Positions 37,334 through 46,194 of a stretch of 64,000 nt of DNA are shown here, one piece after another. The notes below the pieces were generated by a model that worked only from the letters and a program-made list of their open reading frames with translations, was not told where the DNA came from and ran no database searches. The position numbers and the translations under genes were made by a program. Origin of the DNA: Ostreococcus mediterraneus (lineage: Eukaryota > Chlorophyta > Mamiellophyceae > Mamiellales > Bathycoccaceae); the NCBI GenBank assembly GCA_012295225.1, contig WMKK01000008.1:682001-746000 (forward strand), given 5' to 3'. Within the stretch, counting starts at the first letter, position 1, and each line of letters opens with the position of its first letter.

Positions 37334-39268
37334 CTACGGAGCGTCGGTGTTGGTTTGCTCTGGGAACAACTCGGCGATACTGCGCACGCCTGGTGGTCTA
37401 TCGCCAGATGTTCGTGGTGAATCTATCGATGTCCGTTCTTGCGTAGAATCACGCGTAGACGCGATTGGTGGCACATTGCTCATGCTAAACACATCCTTCA
37501 TCGAAGGCACGGCTCTCATTGGCGACGCGGCTTTATCTTGTCGGCGCAACGACCGTCGATTCGCCGGTGGCACCTCGTCCGCCGCGTCGGCAGCCGACGG
37601 TTGAGAATCCGATAAATTCTTTGTCGACAACGTCCGAGTCATCGTTCGTTGCAACAATCCTGGAGACGCCGCACGCTCGGCGTCTTTCGCAGCTTGCTCT
37701 GCCTTTTGCAAGGCCAGCTGCTCCTTCATCTGTTTAGACAAAATAGCGCCAAGTAATCCAGTTAGAGACTCTTCATTTTCGCGTGAAAAATCGGGCTGGT
37801 GAAATGGATCGCTCACTACGGCTTTTGTGACTTGCGTCAGCCTCTTTTTTGCCGCTTTCATGGCTCCAACGCCACGGTGCTTGGCGAGCGGCGCATTCGC
37901 CAACGGCGCAGCTGGCTGCTTTGGTATCACCAGTGGCGCGTCTGCCTTGTCCAATTGTACCTTTTCATTTATGTGCAAATCATGTTGCGCTGCCTCCAGG
38001 ATATCTTGCTTAGACATCGACGATGTACGCGTGAGATATGCTTGAAGCGCAGCTTCACGCGTGATGCCTACTTTCGCCGCGTACTCTTGCAGAGACGTCG
38101 CGCAGTGCGAACCTACGGTGGAAGAAATGGCATACACTGGGAGAATAAAAACTGCGCTGTGCAGGAAAACGGCAAAATCGACGGCGAAAAGCACCCATGC
38201 CGCACCAGTGCCGACCTGAGCGTTCACCACGAGCCAGGTTTTGTCTTGCCATAAGCTGAAAATCAACATGGCGAGGGAAATGGCGTTTTCAAACAAGACG
38301 AATTGGAAAATCTTGAGCATTAATCGCGGACGTCCGAGCCAGAAATAGTTCTTCGAGTCGATTTCTCGACGAATTGCTCTGCGTTTTGTCCATGCGTCGA
38401 GGTTTTGGTCGTCCTCAGGGCGCTCAAAATCATCGGTGAAACGCTCGTACGCGGCTTGCGACAATCGCAGCGCCACGCTTTCCAACATCGTCCCTACAAA
38501 GAGCATGACTCCCAAACACACCAAACCCGCGGGCAGAAACAGCGCCCCGGGTACCATGACAAACACTGTAGCCACGAGCCACATCAAAACGTTCATACCA
38601 ATAATGGAACTCATATCCTCCTCCATCGACTCGCGCAGGAAATCGTGAAAGTCGAAATCCTCCGTCGCGCCGGTACGCTCGAGAAACAATCTTCGCAGCG
38701 ACAAGTACATTTCACGATTGACTGAAAATCTAAACTGCGCCCAAAACGCTCGCCACACGAGCTGTGCAACCCCAGATGCGTTCCGAGGATTGATTTTTGG
38801 GTTCAACTGTTCTATTTCCTTGGATTCGAGCTCCCACTTGCGCCAACTATTCAACTTCCACGCGCAAAGCGTCGTGCTCAACGCCACGTAGCCAATATGC
38901 GTGCACGCGAGAATGAAAATGAAGATGTGCGTCTGATGCAGTGTCGTCGCACTCCATAACGGCGACTTTCCCGCATCGCAGTACGCCGTGCCGTCTGTTG
39001 ACGAGCTGTCGCCGACGCAAATCCTCAACAACGAATCCTGCAACGCCACGAGCGTGAGCGAGATGAATCCAAGCAACAACAACTCTTGCTGTAAGTGTTC
39101 TACGACGTGCCTCAGCGCGCGCTGATGCGTGCGACGTAAGCGCGCCACGACAGAGTAATTCGCGCGCGTGAAGCCCAGCGACAGTAACGCCAGCACCCCG
39201 AACAACGCGCCGAGTTTCCACCCATCCGTGCTCGAAAACCCCCCGCCCTCGTACGCGCTTCCAGCCAT
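37334..39268 (-). CDS. MLO-family seven-TM protein
   Basis: 644 aa. Seven predicted TM helices in the first ~440 residues. It has the MLO-type extracellular cysteines between TM1 and TM2 (LRICVGDS, YCDAGKS) and the large second cytosolic loop with the basic WRKWELESKEIEQ and EDFDFHDFLRESMEEDM (compare DFHKYL in plants). The conserved block FWLGRPRLMLKIFQFVLFEN compares with FWFGRPQLVLHLIHFTLFQN. A Trp-containing calmodulin-binding helix is not obvious after TM7, which instead continues as a ~200-residue Ala/Lys-rich disordered tail with TRTLSTKNLS. Land-plant MLOs act as Ca2+-channel/powdery-mildew-susceptibility and pollen-tube signalling proteins; the function in algae is unknown. Confidence 0.88.
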   Translation of the reverse strand: MAGSAYEGGGFSSTDGWKLGALFGVLALLSLGFTRANYSVVARLRRTHQRALRHVVEHLQQELLLLGFISLTLVALQDSLLRICVGDSSSTDGTAYCDAGKSPLWSATTLHQTHIFIFILACTHIGYVALSTTLCAWKLNSWRKWELESKEIEQLNPKINPRNASGVAQLVWRAFWAQFRFSVNREMYLSLRRLFLERTGATEDFDFHDFLRESMEEDMSSIIGMNVLMWLVATVFVMVPGALFLPAGLVCLGVMLFVGTMLESVALRLSQAAYERFTDDFERPEDDQNLDAWTKRRAIRREIDSKNYFWLGRPRLMLKIFQFVLFENAISLAMLIFSLWQDKTWLVVNAQVGTGAAWVLFAVDFAVFLHSAVFILPVYAISSTVGSHCATSLQEYAAKVGITREAALQAYLTRTSSMSKQDILEAAQHDLHINEKVQLDKADAPLVIPKQPAAPLANAPLAKHRGVGAMKAAKKRLTQVTKAVVSDPFHQPDFSRENEESLTGLLGAILSKQMKEQLALQKAEQAAKDAERAASPGLLQRTMTRTLSTKNLSDSQPSAADAADEVPPANRRSLRRQDKAASPMRAVPSMKDVFSMSNVPPIASTRDSTQERTSIDSPRTSGDRPPGVRSIAELFPEQTNTDAP

Positions 39269-39621
39269 GACGTCTGAACGCGTCCTCGCGCGTCGCGTGC
39301 GCGAAAACTCGCGCGCGACGCGAAATGCCGCCGCACTGCTGCCCTTGGGAGGAGTTTAGGAGGAGCCCCCTCCGAGGCGCTTCCAGTATCCGCATTCACC
39401 GACGCGCGACGCACACCACCCGTCGCACAACACACATTCCGCACACGGGTATTACGCCCAACGCACTCCAACCCTCTCGAGCGCGCCGCACGCCGCAGGC
39501 GTCGCCCTAGGACGCGCCAAGTGTGCTTGCCTGGCGCCAGCGCAGCAGACGCAAGAGCTCTCAAGCATTCATACGCCCCTGACGACGCGCGAGCCGCACC
39601 GCACAGCCATCCTCGCGCGCC
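39269..39621. promoter_or_regulatory. Divergent spacer between MLO and ankyrin gene (353 bp)
   Basis: GC-rich with runs of cgcg and a local inverted repeat GGAGG-5nt-CCTCC (near 39378-39392). No TATA-like element or telo-box was seen. Several overlapping short frames on both strands have no plausible protein character. It presumably holds both promoters. Confidence 0.4.
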
Positions 39622-41178
39622 ATGCCCAAGCGTCTCGTGTCCCAGGGCATGCTCCCGGATGTGTTCCAGCAATACATCATGAAATACTTGGATGATACGG
39701 ACTGTAACATTCTCTCGCGCGTGTCGCACGGGTGCCTGGACGCGGTCATCGAAGCGGGACGGGACCCAGTGTGCGCGATGCGCGTGAGTAAATTCGTGAA
39801 AACGCCGACGATGTTGGAGTGGGCGAAATCACAGGGCGTGCCGTGGGATTGGAGGCTGTGCCGAGCGGCGGCGGCGTCGGGGAAGCTTGAGAGCTTGACG
39901 TGGTTGCGCGAGCAAGGGTTCTACCAGGGGCCGAAACAGGGCGAGTGGGGGTATCGAGACGGGTGTCCATGGACGGCAGATACGAGCGTAGCGGCGGCAC
40001 GAGGTGGTCATTTAGAATTATTAAAATGGGCGCACGCGCACGGGTGTCCTTTGAATTCAGCGGTGTTTGCGAACGCGGCGAATGGGGGGTATTACGACAT
40101 GATGAAGTGGTTGCACGAAGCGGGATGCCCGTGGGACGACATGACGCCCATTTGCGCCGCGCGAGGTGGACATTTGGAGATTTTACGATGGTTGAAAGCC
40201 ATGGGGTGTCCTTGGGGGTCGGCGGTGTGCGCCAAGGCGGCGAAGAATGGTCAACTCGCGGTGTTGAAGTGGCTGAAGAGGCACAATTTTTACTGGCACT
40301 CGAGCGCCATTCAGTACGCCGCCGAGGGTGGGCATTTGGAATCTCTCAAATGGCTGCGCGAAGAAGGCGAGTTATGGGACGAGCAAGCGGTTTGGGACGC
40401 CGCAAAGGGTGGTCACTTGCACATCTTGAAATGGCTTCGCGAGAATAGTTGCCCATGGCCGCACTCTGCCGGCGACGTCGCCGCGCGTTTTGGCCACCTG
40501 GACTGCTTGAAGTTTTTACATCAAGAAGGGGGCGTGCTCCACGATTGGACGTGTCAAGAAGCCGCAGTCGGCGGGCATTTAGACATGCTGAAATGGCTCC
40601 GCGTGCAGGGGTGTCCTTGGAATTTATGGACCCCGGTGCAAGCGGCGCGTCATGGACATTTAGAAGTTTTAAAATGGGCGCACAAGCAGGGGTGCCCGGT
40701 GGACGCGCGCGTGTGCGCCGCCGCCGCCTACGGCGGTCACGTGGAGTTACTCGAGTACCTGCGCGCCGAAGAAGTGCCATGGGATGAACAAACGTGCGCA
40801 CACGCTGCACTTGGTGGGCACCTGAGCGTCTTACAGTGGGCTCGCGCGCGTGGATGTCCCTGGAACATGTACACGTGCGAGTACAGCGCGTGGGAGGGGC
40901 ATTTACACGTGTTGAAGTGGGCGCGCCAACACGGATGCTTGTGGAACTCTCGCACGTGTGCGTTCGCCGCTATCGGTGGACATTTAGATGTATTGAAATG
41001 GCTCCGTCAGCACGGTTGCCCGTGGGATGGCTGGACGATTCAAAAAGCCACCGAAGAGGGTAACTTTGAGATTCGCGACTGGGCGTTGAAGAATGGGTGC
41101 ACGACGACGAGCGCGTCGACAGAGTTTAACCTTTCCAACACACCGGATGACGAGTTCTTACGAATTCTCGATGGATGA
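39622..41178 (+). CDS. Ankyrin-repeat protein with divergent F-box-like N-terminus
   Basis: 518 aa. Residues 9-40 (GMLPDVFQQYIMKYLDDTDC then NILSRVSHGCLDAV) fit the helix pattern of an F-box. The rest is about 13 ankyrin-like repeats of ~33 residues with a recurring core GGHLEILRWLKAMGCPW (variants GHLxxLKWLRxxGCPWD), C-P-W marking each repeat end. This CPW-style ankyrin repeat is abundant in Mamiellales and in giant DNA viruses. The F-box would link to SCF ubiquitin ligase, the repeats to target recognition; both are inference. The repeats are uneven in length, which is usual. Divergent from MLO. Confidence 0.85.
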   Translation: MPKRLVSQGMLPDVFQQYIMKYLDDTDCNILSRVSHGCLDAVIEAGRDPVCAMRVSKFVKTPTMLEWAKSQGVPWDWRLCRAAAASGKLESLTWLREQGFYQGPKQGEWGYRDGCPWTADTSVAAARGGHLELLKWAHAHGCPLNSAVFANAANGGYYDMMKWLHEAGCPWDDMTPICAARGGHLEILRWLKAMGCPWGSAVCAKAAKNGQLAVLKWLKRHNFYWHSSAIQYAAEGGHLESLKWLREEGELWDEQAVWDAAKGGHLHILKWLRENSCPWPHSAGDVAARFGHLDCLKFLHQEGGVLHDWTCQEAAVGGHLDMLKWLRVQGCPWNLWTPVQAARHGHLEVLKWAHKQGCPVDARVCAAAAYGGHVELLEYLRAEEVPWDEQTCAHAALGGHLSVLQWARARGCPWNMYTCEYSAWEGHLHVLKWARQHGCLWNSRTCAFAAIGGHLDVLKWLRQHGCPWDGWTIQKATEEGNFEIRDWALKNGCTTTSASTEFNLSNTPDDEFLRILDG

Positions 41179-41342
41179 GTCGCACACGACATCGACGAAA
41201 AAGAAATGAAACGAATAATACATACACCAGCGAACGCAGCGCAATGCGAAGCAGCAGCTCTTTGTACGACTCGCGAACGACGAATGTAATCAAGACACTT
41301 AATAGTTTTCTCGCGGTGCACAGAGATAAAATGAAGCTAAAA

Positions 41343-42530
41343 TTACATGTTCATCAGCTCGAGCGCCCTAGTGGCGGTGATTATCACAGCACCGGATTCC
41401 GAAATCGATTTTGCGCGCTCGAAATACTCCTTCGCCATCTCTAAACTACCTTCCTTTGCGTCTCCTGCGAGTTTATACGCGTTTCCGAGTTGAAGCATGA
41501 CGCGCGCTTCATCCTCTGGTCCCGCCTCTTTGGCTTTCGCCAACGCCGAAGACTTGTGCAACTCAAAAACGGAATCATCCGCACCGGCGAGCAAAAACGC
41601 ACTCGCAACGTTTCCATGCGCTTGCGCTAAAGCTGCGGACGTCGTTGCCGCTTCTCCTTCTAACATTTTCAACTCGCGCGTCCAGCAGCGCGCGGCATAA
41701 TCGGGCCGTCCTGCACGTAGTAACGCCGAACCAGCGCGATTGAGTGCATGAGCGGCGTCTACAACTCGTCCTAGTTTCTCCGCCGCGTCAGCGGCGGTGC
41801 TTAAAATCGGTGCGCACTTGTCCCAGTCGCCGAGCTCGTGCAACGTCAAGCCCGCGTCCAGCAACGTGTCGCACTGCTTCGCATCGCTTGTCGACTCACT
41901 CGCGCAATCTAAAGCCGCCGTGAGCTCCTTACGAGCATCATCCGCCTCGCCTTTAGCACATTTTACGCGCGCGGCGAGCATGTGCGTCCTCGCGTGCGCT
42001 TCCCCGCCTTCACGCCTGGCCTCTGCTAACAACGGTGCCAAGTAGTGTGCGCACTCTTCCACTCTTTGCACCATCAAGTACGCACGTGCGAGCTCATATC
42101 GCACGTCATCAGCTAACTCGGTATCTTCTTCCCCAATGGCGAACACGATAGCGTCTTCCAAGGCGTCGATAATATCCTCCGTCACGGCGCGGTTTGCGCT
42201 CGCTGTGCGCGCAGCCGGCAGCGTGACCTCTACAACTCTCGCCTTTTCTTTCGTCTTTGCATCCTCCTTCTCCGCTGCGGTGGGCAGTCTCGGTGGCTCT
42301 GGCGCTTGCGGTTTCACCGGCGCGTTTGGGTCTGCGACGCACGACGTGGCGTGTGCGGGCCAGGCGGCTCGTTGACAGGCGGCGTTGCAAAAGTACACGG
42401 CGCGACACCGCGAACACTTTTTAAGCTCAGCGAACGACGCGTCGCAGTTTAAACATCGCGGGCGCGCGGTGTCGGCGGCGTCATCGCTGTCTGATAGCGC
42501 GTATTTGTCATCAATCGTGATCGTCGACAT
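41343..42530 (-). CDS. MYND zinc-finger protein with TPR-like helical repeats
   Basis: 395 aa. The MYND finger is at 26-64, with ligands Cys26, 29, 39, 42, 48, 52, His60 and Cys64 (RCLNCDAS, CSRCRAVYFC, AACQRAAWPAHATSC), all eight in place. After a charged linker the remaining ~260 residues are Ala/Leu/Glu-rich helical pairs (ELARAYLMVQRVEECAHYL, ALNRAGSALLRAGRPDYAARC, VMLQLGNAYKLAGDAKEG), a TPR-like solenoid. MYND domains bind PxLxP-type peptides; together with TPRs this suggests a protein-interaction scaffold. No SET domain, so not a SMYD methyltransferase. It lies 46 bp downstream of the TMEM135-like gene on the same strand. Confidence 0.85.
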   Translation of the reverse strand: MSTITIDDKYALSDSDDAADTARPRCLNCDASFAELKKCSRCRAVYFCNAACQRAAWPAHATSCVADPNAPVKPQAPEPPRLPTAAEKEDAKTKEKARVVEVTLPAARTASANRAVTEDIIDALEDAIVFAIGEEDTELADDVRYELARAYLMVQRVEECAHYLAPLLAEARREGGEAHARTHMLAARVKCAKGEADDARKELTAALDCASESTSDAKQCDTLLDAGLTLHELGDWDKCAPILSTAADAAEKLGRVVDAAHALNRAGSALLRAGRPDYAARCWTRELKMLEGEAATTSAALAQAHGNVASAFLLAGADDSVFELHKSSALAKAKEAGPEDEARVMLQLGNAYKLAGDAKEGSLEMAKEYFERAKSISESGAVIITATRALELMNM

Positions 42531-42576
42531 TGGGTGCGGCGTCGACGACTGACGCGTTGAGCTCTGCGCTGAATAA

Positions 42577-44592
42577 TTACATAAATCCTACGGATGAATT
42601 TCTAGAAAACTTGCGCGTCACTGGCGGTTCGACGAAGCGCGCGATGAACGCTCGTAAATTTGGTTCGAGCGTATCTGGCTCTTGCTCGTACAAGCTCATC
42701 GTCGCGCCCATGACCAAGGCGAAGACGTATGAGTCGAAATTTGGTACGCGCGGCAGCAAACCTTTATGAAGCATGACGAGCACAAGCGAGTCCACCGCGC
42801 GAGGCATGAGCCAGAGCGCTAAATCCGTGCGGCGAGATTTATTCTCGACGAGCAGAGCGCCACCAGCGATGATACCGGCGATGTAGTACAGCGATCGATG
42901 ATTCGGTAAACCCGAATTGCGGTGCGCGCACACCACCCCCATGTAGACGGCGACGTAGGTTGAAATGAACGTCGTACTGCGCACCGTCGCCTTGGTGGCG
43001 CGGAATAGCGTAGTGAGGGGATTCGTAATCGCCTTGGTCACGTTCAAAACCACGTATGGCACGTAGTGAATGGAAAAATAAAATGGAAAACACTTTTGGA
43101 AAGTATCGGCGGCACTTTTGAGGACGTGCGACGTGCATAACGCAGCGCCCGTGGAGCCGTGCAACATCGCGTGGTCGTCGCAACACGCCGATGCCACAGC
43201 GGCGGCAGCGGCGGTAGACACGGGCGCAGGGAGCCGGCTCGCGGCTTGACGCATGTGCGCTAGCGTGGGTTTGTCAATTGGTCCACTTCGCACGATAAAA
43301 TTCCAAAAGCCAACGTCGAGCGTGTCTGGGCGCATGACGTACGCGTACATGACTTGCGCGCTCGACAGCGTAAAGAGGAGTAAATTCCCATGCTCCCACG
43401 ATCCCGGCCCGTCGCGCACCCACTTGTAGTCTTTTTTCGCACTCTCAAAGCCCGCCTGCGCGAGCTTGGCGGCTAGATATAGCGACACCGTGCGGCGCAG
43501 TTTTGGTTTGAGGAAAAAAATGGACAAGCCGGCGACGCCTCCGGCGTAGACGGCGGCGGTTTCGGGCGTGAATGGCTTTTCGCGTCGGAAAATATTCGCC
43601 ACGCTCGTCGTTGGTTTTGCTTCACCTGTTTCAGACAATGTCGGCAACGACGACGATTTCGAGCCATTGTACGGATTCTTAGAACTGTTACCATCCGAAG
43701 CGGATGTGGACGGCGCCGTGGCGTAGCACAACCCGCAGCGCGTGGCGTTGTACCCACCAACAAACATCCCGGCAAATAACCCAAATCGCACCGCCTCTTC
43801 GCGATATTTTAATGATGACTCGCCTACGAGGTGTGATAAATCAAAAATCTTCGAGGGTTTGCGGCTACGCATCGTACGAAGCGCGTGCGCGGCGACGGAG
43901 ATGCCCGCCCTCGTCATGTAAGCCGCCGTAAACGCCCTCCAAAACATTGATAACGCGTGCGACGCGCACCCAGGCGCGTGTTCGTCGACGTCATCAGTGT
44001 CATATTCATCCGTATCGCTACTCGCACGGCGATGATGACGCCGTAACGCAATGGCGTGCTCGCAGGGACATCGATACCGCGACTTTGGCGCCGCCCGTCC
44101 CACGCCGACGCCGATGTACTCCTTCAAATGTTCCGGCACCGACATATCCAGCGTAGGCAGCTTCTCCATGCCATAAATAATCGGTGACTTTGTTTGCGAT
44201 CTATCCACCGGAGACTCCACGTGCGTTCTATCCGGCGCCGCTTTCTGCGACGACGCCGAGGTCGACGGCTGTTCCGCCGCCTCTGACGGCTCAAACTGCG
44301 TCACGTTCACTCCCTGCATATTTCCCACGAACCACACGTCCGAATCATCCCCCTTATCTACACCGCCATCGCGATCCCTCATCGTTTCACCACGCACAGG
44401 CGTCACCGACGTCTCATCGCTATCGCTTCCCTCGCGTAACGCTCGCAACGCCGCCGTCACCGACGCCCGACGCGTCCCCGACGGCGTCTTCTCCCGCAAT
44501 CTCGCTAGCGTCCGCCGCTCCTTAAGCTTCCGCTCCGCCGTCTTCGCGTCATCCCCATCGCGTGCGGTGTCACCATCGCCCGATCGCCCCAT
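42577..44592 (-). CDS. TMEM135-like membrane protein
   Basis: 671 aa. The N-terminal ~150 residues are disordered (Asp/Ser/Thr/Arg). The following region resembles the cysteine-rich N-terminal segment of TMEM135: YRCPCEHAIALRRH, APGCASHALSMFWRAFTAAY, then FGLFAGMFVGGYNATRCGLC. Hydrophobic segments follow in GGVAGLSIFFLKP, NLLLFTLSSAQVMYAYVM and the C-terminal Tim17-like repeat ATVRSTTFISTYVAVYMGV then YYIAGIIAGGALLVENKSRR, PRAVDSLVLVM. TMEM135/ Tim17-related family proteins act in peroxisomes, mitochondria and lipid droplets in animals. The algal role is inferred. Divergent from the AlgH-like gene across 420 bp. Confidence 0.75.
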   Translation of the reverse strand: MGRSGDGDTARDGDDAKTAERKLKERRTLARLREKTPSGTRRASVTAALRALREGSDSDETSVTPVRGETMRDRDGGVDKGDDSDVWFVGNMQGVNVTQFEPSEAAEQPSTSASSQKAAPDRTHVESPVDRSQTKSPIIYGMEKLPTLDMSVPEHLKEYIGVGVGRAAPKSRYRCPCEHAIALRRHHRRASSDTDEYDTDDVDEHAPGCASHALSMFWRAFTAAYMTRAGISVAAHALRTMRSRKPSKIFDLSHLVGESSLKYREEAVRFGLFAGMFVGGYNATRCGLCYATAPSTSASDGNSSKNPYNGSKSSSLPTLSETGEAKPTTSVANIFRREKPFTPETAAVYAGGVAGLSIFFLKPKLRRTVSLYLAAKLAQAGFESAKKDYKWVRDGPGSWEHGNLLLFTLSSAQVMYAYVMRPDTLDVGFWNFIVRSGPIDKPTLAHMRQAASRLPAPVSTAAAAAVASACCDDHAMLHGSTGAALCTSHVLKSAADTFQKCFPFYFSIHYVPYVVLNVTKAITNPLTTLFRATKATVRSTTFISTYVAVYMGVVCAHRNSGLPNHRSLYYIAGIIAGGALLVENKSRRTDLALWLMPRAVDSLVLVMLHKGLLPRVPNFDSYVFALVMGATMSLYEQEPDTLEPNLRAFIARFVEPPVTRKFSRNSSVGFM

Positions 44593-45012
44593 CGCGCGCG
44601 CGCACCCGACGCCGCGCCGACGAAATCAATCCAATTCACAACCAACCGCCTAACGACCGCAAAATCACCGCCGCTCCACGCCGCCTCGACCCGCACGCGC
44701 GCGCGTCAGGGGCGAAAATACGTACAACGCGCGCGTCTGCGTGTGATTCGCGCGTCGATGGCGTCGACGACGGCGCGCGCGCGGCGATATGCGGCGCGAA
44801 TCGAGACGCGCGCCGCATCACCTCGCGAATGTTGACGCCACCAATGTAAACCCTAACGCCTGCGATGGGCGCCCGTTCGCGCCGCGCGCGTCACTCACGC
44901 ACGCGCGCGCACCGCCGCCGCGACGCGACGCGACGCACCGCAGAGCGCATATTTTTCCGCATTCATCCACCGCGCGTCAAGCCCCGTTGGCGCGGTCGCG
45001 AGGACGAGATCG
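44593..45012. promoter_or_regulatory. Divergent spacer (420 bp) between TMEM135-like and AlgH-like genes
   Basis: Very GC-rich, dense in cgcgcg and acg repeats, with one AT-rich patch (agcgcatatttttccgcattc at about 44945). It contains a telo-box (44848-44855). No gene is supported: short ORFs on both strands are Arg/Ala/Ser low complexity only. Confidence 0.4.
44848..44855 (+). promoter_or_regulatory. Telo-box motif (AAACCCTAA)
   Basis: A perfect AAACCCTAA in the divergent spacer, 165 bp before the AlgH-like start and 256 bp from the TMEM135-like start. Third copy of this motif in intergenic DNA of the window (others at 4067 and 7841). Its function is inferred from plant promoters. Confidence 0.4.
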
Positions 45013-46082
45013 ATGACGCAACGCGTGACGACGATGACGACGTTGGAGACGTGGCGCGCGACAGGTGGCGCGCGGCGCGCGGCGCGACGAGGGGCGCGAC
45101 GCGCGATGCGCGCGCGCGGCGCGGCGGGTGATGGTGATGTTCCGAGTTCAGACGTACGTGTGCGATGCGAGGCGAGGCGAGGCGAGGAAAGGGTGGCGTT
45201 GGGAGGACGATGACGCGATGGGTGGGCTGGTGACGTGGCTTTGGTTGTGTGCGCGCGCGCGAGACTGACAAGCGTGGGCGCACAATGTAGGACGTGGCGC
45301 CGGCTTTGGAGAGCGATTGGCGCGAATTCCGCGCGAAATTACTCGCCCAGGAAAAGAATGTCAAGTTGGAAGAGGAACGGGCGCGAGCTATGGCGGCGTC
45401 GGGGGAGAATTTGAAGGTTTTAGAGGCGCAAAATCCAAAACTCGCGAGCGCGGCGCCGTGGGCGCACGTCATCGCCGCGCCGGAAAAGGGGTGCTTGTTA
45501 GTCGCGGCGGATCATGAATTTCGTATGTCGCAACAGTATTTTCACCAGGCGGTTATTTTAGTGCTTGAGCATCACGAGAATGGTTCTATGGGGGTTATTT
45601 TGAATAGGCCAACGCAGTACGACATGGGGTACGTGAGCGGGGACGTCGACGGCGTCTTTGCAAAGAATGCTCTGTATTTCGGCGGTGACGTCGGTGATGG
45701 CACCGTGAGTTTCTTACACGGTCGCGAAGACGTCAAGGGAAGCGTTGAGGTGTTACCTGGCATGTATTTGGGTGGGTACGACAGTGCGTGTGCGCTCGTC
45801 GAAGAACAAGGCGCCAAGCCGGATGAATTTAAGTTTTTCGCGCGCTATTGCGGCTGGGCGCCCGGTCAATTAGAAAGCGAATGCGAACGCGGTGTGTGGT
45901 TCCCCGTGGCTGGCGCCAAAGAATTAGCGCTCAAGCAAGTGATTCAGCTCCCCAAGCCGTTATGGCGTGAGGTTCTCGAGTTGTGCGGTGGCGAACTCGC
46001 TGAAATTTCCGCCAAGGCGTACCGCGAGCAAGAGACTGGCCTCGCTTCGTCCGAAGTTGAAATAGACGTTGACGAGGCGTAA
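45013..46082 (+). CDS. AlgH/UPF0301 (DUF179) family protein, plastid-targeted
   Basis: Exon 1 (45013-45153, 47 codons) encodes an Arg/Ala/Thr transit peptide (MTQRVTTMTTLETWRATGGA). A 137-nt phase-0 intron (45154-45290) has CTGAC 22 nt before the acceptor, and exon 2 runs 45291-46082; 310 aa. The in-frame open region of exon 2 alone starts only at GTG, which supports the upstream exon. The DUF179 core (about 98-265) has GCLLVAADHEF, YFHQAVILVLEH, GSMGVILNRPT, YFGGDVGDGTVSFLHG and FARYCGWAPGQLESEC. These proteins are homologous to bacterial YqgE/AlgH; biochemical function is unknown. The extra N-terminal helix DWREFRAKLLAQEK is typical of plant members. Confidence 0.88.
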
Positions 46083-46194
46083 ATTACTATGACCTTATGA
46101 TTGATTTGACCACATGTCGATTGATTTAACGTGCTTATGTGCGTATGTACGCTATGTCCGTAGTGTGTTTGTATTGAATAGAAATGAAACGATG

